The translations under genes and the position numbers were made by a program. Below the pieces are notes generated by a model. That model was not told where the DNA came from. It worked only from the letters and a program-made list of their open reading frames with translations, and ran no database searches. A DNA stretch of 64,000 nucleotides, taken from the NCBI GenBank assembly GCA_035604455.1, contig DATNIM010000135.1, positions 37,180-101,179 of the forward strand, given 5' to 3'. The stretch's first letter is position 1. Each line of letters starts with the position of its first letter. Source of the stretch: AG25 sp035604455. Lineage in GTDB: Bacteria; Gemmatimonadota; Gemmatimonadetes; Gemmatimonadales; GWC2-71-9. Positions 8,148 through 16,887 of this stretch are shown in pieces.

Positions 8148-9751
8148 GGTTCGGCGACTGGCCCGAGGTATGCGAGACGCACTCGCAGCACATCGGGGAG
8201 ACGGGCGAGCGCGTCGAGGACAGCCTCGGGGAGTGGTTGATCCACGGTGATGGCAGCCAGCGCGTCCTGGCCGGGCGCGGTGAGCCGCGCCTGGTGGTAG
8301 CTCCCAATGTTGATGCCGGCGCGCCCGAGCATGGTGCCGACGTTCCCGATCACGCCAGGCACGTCGCGGTTGCGAATCACAAGCATCCAACCTTCGGGCG
8401 CGACATCGATCCGGTAGTCTCCCACGCGTATGACGCGGCTCTGGGCGTCGCCCACGGGCGCCCCGGCGACGCGGACCGGTCCCTGGACCGTGTCGAGCGC
8501 CACGGTCACGGTGGTCTTGAACCCGGGTTCCGGCGCGGCGCTCCTGCGCGAGTGCCGGATCCCCCGCTCCTCCGCGAGCAGCAGCGCGTTCACCAACGTC
8601 ACGGGCTCAACGCCCATGCCGGCCAAGAGTCCCTCGACTGCCGCCATCAACACGGGCCGCGGGGCCGCGTCGTCGCTGCCGCCATAGGCCACCTCGATCC
8701 CGGTCACCGGGCCCTCGGCGAGCGCGAGGGCAAGGCGGCCCAAGCGCCGTGCGAGCTCGAGAACTCCGGCGAGCCGCCGGAGCGCCTCGCCCGCGATTCC
8801 GGGCACGTTGAGCGCCCCCGAGAGATCCCCCTGTAGCAGCGCCTCCCGGACGGCGCTGCAGGTCTCCGTGCTCACCCGCTCCTGCGCCTCCGCCGTGGAG
8901 GCCGCGAGGTGCGGCGTGAGGATCACGCGCTCAAGCCGCCGCAGCGGCGAATCCGCGGCCAAGGGCTCGGTGGCGAACACGTCCAGCGCGGCCCCCGCGA
9001 GACGGCCGTTCTCGATCGCCGCCACGAGCGCCATTTCGTCAACGAGCTCGCCCCGGGCGGTGTTGACGAGCACGGCGCCGGGTTTCATGACCTGAAGCCG
9101 GTCGCTGTTGATCAGGCGCTGCGTCTGGGGCGTCAGCGCGAGGTGCAGCGAGACCACGTCCGACGCCCGCAAGAGATCCTCCAACCCCACGACCTTCACG
9201 TGGAGCTCGGCAGCTCGCTCGGGCGCGAGATACGGATCGTGCGCCAGGACGACCATCCCGAATGCTCGGGCGAGTGAGGCCACGTATCCGCCGATGCGGC
9301 CGAGGCCCACGAGCCCCAGCGTCTTGCCGCGGAGTTCCGTGCCCTCGAACCGCTTGCGGTCCCATTCGCCGCGCCGCATCGCCTCCGCCGCCCACGGGAC
9401 GCGCCGCGCCAGGGCGAGTAGCAGCGCGAGCGTGTGCTCGGCCGCGCTGATGGTGTTGGCGCCCGGCGCGTTGATGACCGCGATCCCCCGCCGCGTGGCC
9501 GCGGGCACGTCGATGTTGTCGACACCGACGCCGGCGCGCGCAACGATCAAAAGGTGAGGCGCGTGGCTCAGCAACGCCGCGGTCACCCGGGTCTCGCTCC
9601 GGACGATGAGCGCGTGCGCGTCCGCGAGCGCGCGCTCGAGTTCCGCGACGGGCCGGCCGGCGAGCAGCACAACTTCGATCTCGGGTGCCTCCCGCAGGCG
9701 CTCAAGACCAGCGTCGGCGACGCGATCGGCGACCACCACCCGAAAGCTCAC
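8144..9751 (-). CDS. serA: D-3-phosphoglycerate dehydrogenase, long ACT-domain form
   Basis: The 535-residue enzyme makes 3-phosphohydroxypyruvate from 3-phosphoglycerate with NAD, the first step of serine synthesis. Visible features are the NAD-binding GLGRIGGYVA, the catalytic segment NTARGELVDE, the catalytic His in PHLAASTAEAQ, an intervening ASB domain (about residues 315-450) and a C-terminal ACT domain (about 460-535, RDVPGVIGNVGTMLG) that usually binds serine for feedback. Its start overlaps the stop of the upstream aminotransferase as ATGA, so the two serine-pathway steps are translationally coupled. Its stop shares a CTAG with the convergent chemoreceptor gene. Confidence 0.96.
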   Translation of the reverse strand: MSFRVVVADRVADAGLERLREAPEIEVVLLAGRPVAELERALADAHALIVRSETRVTAALLSHAPHLLIVARAGVGVDNIDVPAATRRGIAVINAPGANTISAAEHTLALLLALARRVPWAAEAMRRGEWDRKRFEGTELRGKTLGLVGLGRIGGYVASLARAFGMVVLAHDPYLAPERAAELHVKVVGLEDLLRASDVVSLHLALTPQTQRLINSDRLQVMKPGAVLVNTARGELVDEMALVAAIENGRLAGAALDVFATEPLAADSPLRRLERVILTPHLAASTAEAQERVSTETCSAVREALLQGDLSGALNVPGIAGEALRRLAGVLELARRLGRLALALAEGPVTGIEVAYGGSDDAAPRPVLMAAVEGLLAGMGVEPVTLVNALLLAEERGIRHSRRSAAPEPGFKTTVTVALDTVQGPVRVAGAPVGDAQSRVIRVGDYRIDVAPEGWMLVIRNRDVPGVIGNVGTMLGRAGINIGSYHQARLTAPGQDALAAITVDQPLPEAVLDALARLPDVLRVRLAYLGPVAEP

Positions 9752-10833
9752 GCGAGCGCTCGCTCGAGAAGCGCCAGCAATTCATCGAGCGCCTGCACGC
9801 TGTGGTCGCCCATGTGGCCGATGCGGATGGTCGAATCCTTGAGCGCCCCGTATCCCGACCCGATCGTCCACCCGTCCCGCTTGAGCGCACCGACGAGGTC
9901 CGGGGCGACCTTGCCCTCTGGGACCTTGAGACAGGACACCGTCCAGCTGCGCCGCCCTTCCGGCGGGAGATAGGAGACGCCGTGTGCGGCGCTCCACTCC
10001 TCTACCCGGCGGCGCATCGCGTCGTGGCGTTTCCACCGCGCCTCAATGCCGCCCTCCCGCTCGATGCGCGCCAGCTGGACCTCAAGGGCGTAGAAGAGAG
10101 AAATCGCGGGCGTATTGGTCGGCTGGAACTTGCGTGTGGCCTCCTCGAAGGCCACGAGGTCGAAGTATTGACCGCGGGCGGGCAGCGTGCGAGCGCGTTC
10201 CCGCATGCGGTCGGAGGCCACGCCGAGCGCCAACCCCGGGGGGAGCGCGAGCGCCTTCTGCGAGCCCGTGAACGTGAAATCGAGGCCCCAACGATCCGGC
10301 TCGACCGGGGAACCGGCGAGCGAGGTGACGGCATCAACGAGGAGCAACACGTCGTCGAACTCGTGCACAACCGCGGCCAGGGCGGCCACGTCTTGCAGCA
10401 CGCCCGTCGACGTTTCGGAGTGGACCACCGTAACAGCGTCGACGGGCGTGCGGTGGAGCGCGTCGCGGAGCATGTCGGGCTCGACCGCTTGCCCAAGGGG
10501 CACGTCGAGGCGGATGCCCTCCTTGCCACAGGCGCCCACCAGTTTCGCGAATCGGTCGCTGAACGAGCCGTTGACGAGCGAGAGGGCGCGCCGACGCACG
10601 CCGTTGCGCACGGCGAGTTCCATGAACCCCGTGGCGGACGCGGTGCCCACGAGGACCGGATGCGCGGAGCGGAACACGCGCCCGAGCGGGGCGGCGAGGC
10701 TTGCGAGGAGCCGCTCCATCGTTGCCGACCGGTGGCCGATCATCGGCCGCTGCATCGCCGCCAGGACGTCCGGATGGACGTCGGTCGGTCCCGGGAGGAA
10801 GAACCGACCGAAGGCTGGGATGGGTGAGGTCAC
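9748..10833 (-). CDS. Class V PLP aminotransferase, probable phosphoserine transaminase role
   Basis: This 361-residue fold-type I enzyme resembles the alanine-glyoxylate / serine-pyruvate aminotransferase branch: N-terminal FFLPGPTDVHPDVL, phosphate-binding region around TASATGF, the aspartate in LLLVDAVTSL, and the PLP lysine at residue 193 in TGSQKAL. Direct coupling to serA suggests it converts 3-phosphohydroxypyruvate to phosphoserine, as proposed for class V enzymes in organisms without canonical SerC. Alanine-glyoxylate transamination is the main alternative. Its start overlaps the end of a degraded isochorismatase-like reading frame. Confidence 0.85.
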   Translation of the reverse strand: MTSPIPAFGRFFLPGPTDVHPDVLAAMQRPMIGHRSATMERLLASLAAPLGRVFRSAHPVLVGTASATGFMELAVRNGVRRRALSLVNGSFSDRFAKLVGACGKEGIRLDVPLGQAVEPDMLRDALHRTPVDAVTVVHSETSTGVLQDVAALAAVVHEFDDVLLLVDAVTSLAGSPVEPDRWGLDFTFTGSQKALALPPGLALGVASDRMRERARTLPARGQYFDLVAFEEATRKFQPTNTPAISLFYALEVQLARIEREGGIEARWKRHDAMRRRVEEWSAAHGVSYLPPEGRRSWTVSCLKVPEGKVAPDLVGALKRDGWTIGSGYGALKDSTIRIGHMGDHSVQALDELLALLERALA

Positions 10834-11060
10834 GGCACCACGTCGACGGGTTTCACCCCATCGGTCACCACAGACAGAGGGATCTCCGGCCGTGGGGCGA
10901 GCAGACCGGGGACGGCCGCCTTGTTACACACATCGAGGGCAACGCAGTACAGGGTGATCTCCACTGGGTTCAGGATGTCGAGGACCTGAGGACCGTTGTC
11001 GTTCGAAAAGACGTCGAAGCGATGCTTGTGCAGGAGAATATCGCCTCCATGTAGCCGCAG
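10830..11060 (-). pseudogene. Remnant of an isochorismatase-like cysteine hydrolase
   Basis: About 77 residues on the leftward strand match the C-terminal half of the isochorismatase/nicotinamidase superfamily: ILLHKHRFDVFSND, then the nucleophile region YCVALDVCNKAAVPGLL, then SVVTDGVKPVD. The N-terminal part that carries the catalytic Asp is absent; the upstream frame is open but shows no family sequence. The C-terminal tail is cut off by the aminotransferase start at 10833. No good start codon precedes the conserved part. It therefore looks like a deletion remnant left inside the arg-ser gene run rather than a working enzyme. Confidence 0.55.
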
Positions 11061-11088
11061 CGGGGCGGCGGCGGGCGCGGAGCAGAAA

Positions 11089-11117
11089 ATCTCAACGGCG
11101 GCCCAGAGCCGTGTCAA
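11089..11117 (-). promoter_or_regulatory. Candidate internal promoter for the aminotransferase-serA pair
   Basis: On the leftward strand a perfect TTGACA (11117-11112) is followed after 17 bases by TGAGAT (11094-11089). It lies upstream of the isochorismatase remnant and could drive the serine genes separately from the arginine genes. The -10 match is only moderate. Confidence 0.3.
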
Positions 11118-11209
11118 CGGCCTGAACGAGTGTGTTAGGACCGCGAGCGGCAGAGCGCGGTTCGTCGCGAGGCGTGCGGGTGTCGATGGCGGCTCGCCGG
11201 GCGCCCGGG

Positions 11210-11698
11210 CTACAGCTTGAGCACCACCGCGATCTCGTCGCAGCAGTTCTGCCGCGGACAGCGGGTGCAGTCCGCCCATACTTTCAGCGGAAAACGCTCC
11301 CGCTCGGACGGCACAAAACCGAGCGCCAGAAAGAACGCCGGTTTGCGGGTGAGCGCGAGAAGCTCGTCGAGCCCGGCGGCCCGGCCTTCGGCGATGATCG
11401 CCTGCGCAATCGCGCGGCCGAGCCCCGCCCCCTGGTACACCGGCAGCACCGCGAGCGCCGCGATTTCACCCAGCTCGCGCGAGTAGACCTTGAGCGATCC
11501 GCACGCTACGACCGTGCCGTCCGGCGCCGCGGCCACGACATATTCCCTTATGTGGCGGCAGAGGTCGTAGTCGCTGCGCGGAAGCAGGTCGCCCGTGGCG
11601 ACATACGGCGCCATGAGCGCCTCAAGCTGGGGCACGTCGCTGAGCCGCGCGGGGCGAAGCGTGACCGCGCCTGCCGACCGAGGGACGCCGATCGCCAT
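11210..11698 (-). CDS. argA: Short GNAT-type N-acetylglutamate synthase (ArgA-like)
   Basis: The 162-residue GNAT protein has the acetyl-CoA loop YQGAGLGRAIAQAII and the C-terminal signature FVPSERERFPLKVW...CTRCPRQNCCDE typical of stand-alone short N-acetylglutamate synthases. It would acetylate glutamate with acetyl-CoA, starting arginine synthesis. It follows argD by 5 bases in an argC-argB-argD-argA order, which supports the call; no argJ is visible, consistent with a need for a dedicated synthase. The start at 11698 gives MAIGVPRSAG before the first beta strand. Confidence 0.82.
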   Translation of the reverse strand: MAIGVPRSAGAVTLRPARLSDVPQLEALMAPYVATGDLLPRSDYDLCRHIREYVVAAAPDGTVVACGSLKVYSRELGEIAALAVLPVYQGAGLGRAIAQAIIAEGRAAGLDELLALTRKPAFFLALGFVPSERERFPLKVWADCTRCPRQNCCDEIAVVLKL

Positions 11699-11703
11699 CG
11701 TGC

Positions 11704-12867
11704 TCAGGCCAATACCTCTTCCAAAATGTCCATGCCCCGCGTGAGCTCCGGGACGGTGATCACGAGCGGCGGCAGCAGCCGCACAACCGACGGCCCCGCC
11801 GTGGCGACGAGCAGCCGCCGCTCTCGGGCGGCGGCCACGACCGGCGCGGCGGGCTCCGCGAGCTCAATCCCCCACATCAAGCCGCGGCCCCGGACACCGC
11901 GCACGCGGGGCGTGCGACGGGCGAGCTCTGCCAGGCGCTCGCCGAGCCACGTGCCTACGCGCCGGACCGATGCGAGAAACTCCGCCGCACCGATCGTCCG
12001 GACGACGTCGAGGGCGACGCTCGCCACGAGCGGACCGCCGCCGAACGTGGTCGCATGGTCTCCGGGGCTCAACGCGGCCGCGACGTCGTCTGTGAGCAGC
12101 ACGGCGCCCATCGGCAGCCCTCCCGCCAAGGGCTTCGCCAGCGTCACCATGTCGGGCCGGACGCCCGTCTGCTCGTAGGCGAAGAGCGTGCCTGTCCGCC
12201 CTAGTCCGCACTGGACTTCGTCGAAGATCAGCGCCACGTGCCGTTCGTCGCAGATCGCCCGCAACCAGGCGAGCCAAGCCGGGTCGATCGGGTGCACGCC
12301 GCCTTCCCCCTGGACCGGCTCGATGATCACCGCGGCCGTGCGCTCGGCCGAGATGCCGCGCTCGGCGGCGGAACGGTCGCCGAGCGGCAGAATCGCGATC
12401 TCGGGAACGAGGGGCTCGAACGGCCGGCGGTAGTCCGGGCGGTCGGTTGCGGCCAGGGAGGCGAATAGCCGCCCGTGGAAGGAGCCGGTGAACGCGACAA
12501 TCCCCGGCTTTCGCGCCCACTTCCGGGCGAACTTGAAGGCGGCCTCGTTCGCCTCGGCGCCGGAATTGCAGAAGAACGCCTGGTCGGCGCACGAGCGCGC
12601 CACGAGCTCCTCGGCCAAGCGCTCGCCCGGCTCAGAGCGGAACAGGTTCGAGATGTGGACCAGGCCCGTCGCGAGGGCGCGTTCTATCGCCCCGCGGATG
12701 ACGGGGTGGTTGTACCCCAAGGCGTTGACGCCAATGCCGGCGACGAAGTCGAGGTAGTGCGTGCCGTCCTCTGCCACGAGCTCGCAGCCTTCGCCGGCTG
12801 TGAAGAGCTGGCTCGCGCGGGTATAGACGCCCAGGAGCGAGTTGCCGGTTGCGGGAGTCGCGGTCAT
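11704..12867 (-). CDS. argD: Acetylornithine aminotransferase
   Basis: This 387-residue class III PLP aminotransferase would interconvert N-acetylornithine and N-acetylglutamate semialdehyde. Visible motifs are FCNSGAEANEAAFKFARKW, the Asp in LIFDEVQCGLGRTG and the PLP lysine in MVTLAKPLAGGLPMGA. The ATG at 12867 overlaps the argB stop (ATGA). The frame extends far upstream without family sequence, so that start is excluded. A bifunctional Arg/Lys role is possible, but no LysW carrier gene is present here. Confidence 0.93.
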   Translation of the reverse strand: MTATPATGNSLLGVYTRASQLFTAGEGCELVAEDGTHYLDFVAGIGVNALGYNHPVIRGAIERALATGLVHISNLFRSEPGERLAEELVARSCADQAFFCNSGAEANEAAFKFARKWARKPGIVAFTGSFHGRLFASLAATDRPDYRRPFEPLVPEIAILPLGDRSAAERGISAERTAAVIIEPVQGEGGVHPIDPAWLAWLRAICDERHVALIFDEVQCGLGRTGTLFAYEQTGVRPDMVTLAKPLAGGLPMGAVLLTDDVAAALSPGDHATTFGGGPLVASVALDVVRTIGAAEFLASVRRVGTWLGERLAELARRTPRVRGVRGRGLMWGIELAEPAAPVVAAARERRLLVATAGPSVVRLLPPLVITVPELTRGMDILEEVLA

Positions 12868-13631
12868 GCAGGCTGCGCGGCGGCGGCCACAATGCGGGTG
12901 CCCGCCAGTGAACTGTCGAACAACGTCAGGTCGCCGATCCGCACCGCCCGGGCGCCACCGGCAAGCGCACCCGCGGCCGCCCGCAGCTTCGCCGCCATAC
13001 CACCCGTCGCGACGCCTGTGGCGATCAATCCTTCTATCTCCGAAACCGCGAGCTCCGGATGCGCGACGCCTCGCACGCGCACGCCGGCGACGTCCGAGAC
13101 GAACAGGAGCTCCTCCGCCTGCAACGCCGCCGCCACGGCCGCCGCCGCGTTGTCCGCGTTGACGTTGAGCGGCACGGCATCGGCCCGCCCCGCCTCGGGG
13201 GCAAGCGGCGCGATGACCGGCGTCAGCCCCGCTCGAAGGAGGCTCTCGAGGAGCGCCGCACGCACGACGGCGATGTCCCCCACGTGGCCCAACACCTCCG
13301 ACACGCGATGCCCTTCGAGCAGGCCCCCGTCGGCACCGCACAAGCCGACCGCGTCGATGCCCGCGTCGCGGAGCGCGCCGACGACCTGCCGGTTCACGGG
13401 GCCGGCGAGCACCATCTCGACCACCGCGGCGATCTCAGGCGTCGTCACCCGCAGGCCGTCCCGCTTTTCCGCCGAGAGCCCGAGACGTTCCGACATCGCG
13501 GAGATCGCACGCCCACCGCCGTGGACCACCACCAGGGGCTCGGACAGGGAGAGCGCGCGCGCGCAGCTCTCGAGCCACCCCGGCCGATCGAGCTCGTTGC
13601 CGCCGATCTTCACGACGCGCACGTCTAGCAT
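12864..13631 (-). CDS. argB: Acetylglutamate kinase
   Basis: The 255-residue amino-acid kinase has VVKIGGNEL at its N-terminus, VVVHGGGRAIS, and the C-terminal NVNADNAAAAVAAAL and SDVAGVR motifs. It phosphorylates N-acetylglutamate, the second step of arginine synthesis. ATG at 13631 (MLDVRVVKIGG) places the Lys-Gly-Gly motif correctly and overlaps the argC stop by 7 bases; the longer open frame upstream is Arg-rich and not family-like. The length is at the short end for the family, typical of forms without the N-terminal helix used for arginine feedback. Confidence 0.93.
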   Translation of the reverse strand: MLDVRVVKIGGNELDRPGWLESCARALSLSEPLVVVHGGGRAISAMSERLGLSAEKRDGLRVTTPEIAAVVEMVLAGPVNRQVVGALRDAGIDAVGLCGADGGLLEGHRVSEVLGHVGDIAVVRAALLESLLRAGLTPVIAPLAPEAGRADAVPLNVNADNAAAAVAAALQAEELLFVSDVAGVRVRGVAHPELAVSEIEGLIATGVATGGMAAKLRAAAGALAGGARAVRIGDLTLFDSSLAGTRIVAAAAQPA

Positions 13632-14581
13632 GCGAGTCCCGTCGTTTCCGGCAGGCCCAACATCACGTTCATGTTCTGGATGGCCTGGCCCGCGGCCCCC
13701 TTCACGAGGTTGTCGATTGCCGCGACCACCGTCAGGCGCGGCCGCCGCACGCCGGCGACGGCGACGACGCCGATCGCCACGCGGTTGCGGTACACGACGT
13801 CGCGGAGCGCGGGCAGCCGGCCGTTCGTGATCTGGATGCACGGCTCGCCCGCGTAGGCCGCCTCGAACAGGCCTTCGGCCCCCGCCTGGTCCAAGGGGTC
13901 GGTGAGAGCGATGTGAATGGTCTCGAGAATCCCCCGGCGTACCGGGAGGAGATGCGGGGTGAAGACGAGATCGCCCTCGAAGCCCGTTTCCCGCGCGAGT
14001 GTCGTCCGCACCTCGGGGAGATGGCGGTGCGTATTGCCCGCGCTGTAGGTGCGGAAGTCCTCAGCCACCTCGCCGAAGAGGAGTTCGCGCTTCGGGGCCC
14101 GCCCCGCACCCGTGACCCCCGAGGCGGCGTCGATGATCACGGCTTCGTCGGCGACCAGGCCGCGGCGCGCGAGTGGAATCAGGGCCAGCAGGGCGGCGGT
14201 CGGATAGCAGCCCGGGTTCGCGACGAGATCGGCACCCGCCACCCTGGCGCGCGCCACTTCGGTCAGCCCGTACACCGCCTCGGGGCTGAGCCGGAAGTCG
14301 GCCGACAAGTCGACCGCCCGCGGACCGGCCGCGCGCACTGCGTGCACGTATCGCGCGGAGACGCCGTGCGGCAAGCAGGAGAACACGACCTCGGCGCGCG
14401 CAAGCGGCGCGTCCGCGAGCCGCACCAAGCGGTGTCCTTCCAGCACCTCCCCCGCCGCCGTCTCAGCGGTGGCAAAGGCAACCGAGGCCCCCGGATGTTG
14501 GGCCAGGAGCCGCAGCAGCTCCTGTCCGACATACCCGGAGGCCCCGAGGACGCCCACAGGGACCGGTGCATGAATATTCAT
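13625..14581 (-). CDS. argC: N-acetyl-gamma-glutamyl-phosphate reductase
   Basis: The 318-residue NADPH enzyme has the dinucleotide-binding GVLGASGYVGQELLRLL, the catalytic cysteine in NPGCYPTA and the catalytic histidine region in GNTHRHLPEV. It reduces acetylglutamyl phosphate to the semialdehyde. It opens the argCBDA group, 44 bases downstream of the nicotinate phosphoribosyltransferase gene on the same strand. Confidence 0.95.
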   Translation of the reverse strand: MNIHAPVPVGVLGASGYVGQELLRLLAQHPGASVAFATAETAAGEVLEGHRLVRLADAPLARAEVVFSCLPHGVSARYVHAVRAAGPRAVDLSADFRLSPEAVYGLTEVARARVAGADLVANPGCYPTAALLALIPLARRGLVADEAVIIDAASGVTGAGRAPKRELLFGEVAEDFRTYSAGNTHRHLPEVRTTLARETGFEGDLVFTPHLLPVRRGILETIHIALTDPLDQAGAEGLFEAAYAGEPCIQITNGRLPALRDVVYRNRVAIGVVAVAGVRRPRLTVVAAIDNLVKGAAGQAIQNMNVMLGLPETTGLAC

Positions 14582-14625
14582 TCGGTCGAGAAATTATACG
14601 GACGCCAGAACCCTCGGGCAAGGGT

Positions 14626-15681
14626 TCATTCGACCTTTGCGAGCCGTGGGCTGGGTCGATACGATCGCCCGACTTTGGCGCACGGTTGCCCCTCGACGCG
14701 AACGACGTCGGCCGTAAAGTCGAAGCGCCCCTGGAACAAGCTCGACCCCACGCCGTAGGCGTCGACGGGCACGCCCAGCTCCTCGAAGCGGCGGATCTTC
14801 TCCACGGTGAAGCCGCCGGAGACCACGATCTTCACGGCGGCGAAGCCCGCGCGGTCGAGTGCCGACCGCACGTTCCCGACGAGCTGCGGATTCACGCCGG
14901 TCGGCTTGAAGGTGCCCATCTCCGGAATCACCGATCGGTCCACGAGCGTCTCCGCGGTGTCGAGCCGGACTCCATAGAGCCGCGCGCCAAGTGCGCGCGC
15001 GACGGCGAGCGACGTCTCCACGCAGTCGTTGTCAAAGTCCACGAGCGTGATCAGGCGCACGTCGGGCGACATGGTGTCGGCAAACTTCCGGGAGGCGAGC
15101 ACGGTGTCCCCCCCATAGGCCGCGATCAGCGCGTGTGGCACGGTGCCGATCCCCTCCGAGCCCCACCACGAGGCTTGGGCGTCCGTCGAGACCCCGATCG
15201 CGCCGGCGATGTGCGCCGCGTACCCGTCGCCGGTCTGGACGAGCCAGTGATCGTGACGAGCCGGGAAGAACATCACTTCCTTTGGCTTCGCCGCGTCGAC
15301 GACGAGTCGAGTGTTCGTGCCCACGCGGGTCCGCCGCGCGAGCACGCCGAGGTACAGCGTCTCGAGATTCGCGAAAGCGTCGTACGGCCCCTCGATGAGC
15401 AGCACCGTCTCCCAGGGCTCGATTGAGTCGCCGTCATACAGCGCGCGCACCTCCAGCTCGTCCCAGCGCTCGCTGCAAAGCTTGAGAATCGCGATCGCCT
15501 CGTCGATCCCGCCGAGGAACGCCCGTGACTTGGCGAAGACCTGCATCGTGACGCTCGGCCGGTGCCGGTCCTTGAGCAGCACCTCGCGGGCCCGGACGAA
15601 ATACTTGTCGGAGTAGTACCCGGCCCGCATACGCTCCACCGGCAGGTGGAAGATGGCGGGATCGAGTCGCGTGCGGCCCAT
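14626..15681 (-). CDS. Nicotinate phosphoribosyltransferase family protein
   Basis: The 351-residue protein matches the nicotinate/quinolinate phosphoribosyltransferase fold: an N-terminal RAGYYSDKYFVRAREVL, the substrate region around VLARRTRVGTNTRLVV, and the phosphoribosyl barrel motifs VDFDNDCVETS, YGVRLDTAETL and IVVSGGFTVEKI. It probably makes nicotinate mononucleotide from nicotinate and PRPP for NAD salvage. ATG at 15681 (MGRTRLDPAIF) fits; the upstream open frame is not conserved-looking. It is 17 bases from the preceding gene and 44 from argC. Confidence 0.88.
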   Translation of the reverse strand: MGRTRLDPAIFHLPVERMRAGYYSDKYFVRAREVLLKDRHRPSVTMQVFAKSRAFLGGIDEAIAILKLCSERWDELEVRALYDGDSIEPWETVLLIEGPYDAFANLETLYLGVLARRTRVGTNTRLVVDAAKPKEVMFFPARHDHWLVQTGDGYAAHIAGAIGVSTDAQASWWGSEGIGTVPHALIAAYGGDTVLASRKFADTMSPDVRLITLVDFDNDCVETSLAVARALGARLYGVRLDTAETLVDRSVIPEMGTFKPTGVNPQLVGNVRSALDRAGFAAVKIVVSGGFTVEKIRRFEELGVPVDAYGVGSSLFQGRFDFTADVVRVEGQPCAKVGRSYRPSPRLAKVE

Positions 15682-15698
15682 GAGCCGAATATCGCCGC

Positions 15699-16568
15699 TC
15701 AACGCGCGACGGGCCACGCGAAGACGGCAACCAGCGTGTCGCGCGCCGACACGGGAAGCCGGTGGGCGACCGTGTTTAACCGCCCACATACGGTCGAGGC
15801 GGGCACTGCCGACGCCGGATCGGTGACGCGCAGGCACACGCGATCGACGTCGAGGTCAAGCACGCTGTCGGCGAGCGTGGGAACCGCGGAGCCGCGCGCG
15901 AGCCGCACATCCAACGCCCGGGCGGCGCCACGGCCCAGGACGAACCGCACGCGGCTGCTGGGTCCGTCGACGGCGAGGTCGAGCACTTCCGGGGCGCTCG
16001 TCGAGTCCCCGCGCACGAGCATCATCCGCACCTGTGCGCGGCGCGGGGGCAGTACGGCTTCCACGGCGATCGCGACCGAGGAGTCTGCCGTCTCGTAGCT
16101 CTCCTCGGGCGATGTCTCCCCACCGACGTACGCGCGTGTCGCGACAAGCGTGAGCCACACCGCATCCGCGCCCTCAGACCCCGGACCGAAGGGATAGAGC
16201 CGCACGGACCGCCCCCAGGGAACCCGCACCGCTCGGCGATACGCCTCTTCCTCCCAGATCGGCAGGCCGCGGCGCGAATGGCCGGCGCGGCGCCGTGTCA
16301 CGAACGCCCCCGTCAGGGCGACCGTGTCCTCGTCGCTCGTCGCGCCGACGATTCCCTCGAGGACCGCGGTGTCGGTTCGCACGGAGAGGCGGAGCTCGGT
16401 CGCCTCGGGCCCGCTCACGGAGCCGGCCGCGACGAATCGGGTGTGCCCGCCTGAGCGCGCGAACACCCGCACCGTGTAGGCGACCCGGAACCCCGGAGCT
16501 TGGGCCAGCGCGGTCGCCGCGACCATCGCGCCCGTAAGTGCGCGACTACTCGACCACGAACGCGGCAC
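15699..16568 (-). CDS. Putative secreted protein, unknown function
   Basis: The 289-residue product has a probable signal peptide (ALTGAMVAATALAQA, cleaved near residue 24) and a beta-rich body with no motif I recognise. It contains several acidic strands and two internal Arg-rich turns (RRRAGHSRRG). The start at 16568 overlaps the upstream zinc-finger gene by 23 bases; an ATG at 16526 is an alternative but would shorten the signal peptide. The overlap implies co-expression with the zinc-finger protein. The function is unknown. Confidence 0.6.
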   Translation of the reverse strand: MPRSWSSSRALTGAMVAATALAQAPGFRVAYTVRVFARSGGHTRFVAAGSVSGPEATELRLSVRTDTAVLEGIVGATSDEDTVALTGAFVTRRRAGHSRRGLPIWEEEAYRRAVRVPWGRSVRLYPFGPGSEGADAVWLTLVATRAYVGGETSPEESYETADSSVAIAVEAVLPPRRAQVRMMLVRGDSTSAPEVLDLAVDGPSSRVRFVLGRGAARALDVRLARGSAVPTLADSVLDLDVDRVCLRVTDPASAVPASTVCGRLNTVAHRLPVSARDTLVAVFAWPVAR

Positions 16569-16887
16569 GCGATGCCTCCCAGCGGAGCGAGCCGGGGGCG
16601 CCCCAATGCGCGTTCGCGAGCCACCCGAGCGCCGCCCCGGCGGTCGCCGCCGCGGCGAGCCATGCGACTAAACGCCGAGTGCCGAGAACGGGCCTGGGCA
16701 CGGTCCGCGCCTGCGGTTGCCCGGCCGCACGCGCGAGCGCGGCCCGAAGCTCGAGGTGACTCGCCCGAGCTCCTGCACAGGCCGGGCAGCTGGTCAGGTG
16801 ATGGGCGAGCGCCGCGCGCTCGGCGAGCGTCAGTTCGTCATCGAGCTCGGCGTCGATCTGTTGGGCCCAATGCGCGTGATCGGTCAT
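16546..16887 (-). CDS. Small zinc-finger (zf-HC2) membrane protein, anti-sigma-like
   Basis: This 113-residue protein has the anti-sigma zinc-finger signature near residues 26-38 (ERAALAHHLTSCPACAGA) and one membrane segment around residues 73-92 (LVAWLAAAATAGAALGWLA). It resembles the N-terminal half of ZAS-type anti-sigma factors, but no sigma gene adjoins it: the upstream neighbour is a glycosyltransferase whose stop touches this start with no gap. It may control a distant ECF sigma factor or be a decayed regulator. Confidence 0.65.
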   Translation of the reverse strand: MTDHAHWAQQIDAELDDELTLAERAALAHHLTSCPACAGARASHLELRAALARAAGQPQARTVPRPVLGTRRLVAWLAAAATAGAALGWLANAHWGAPGSLRWEASRAAFVVE

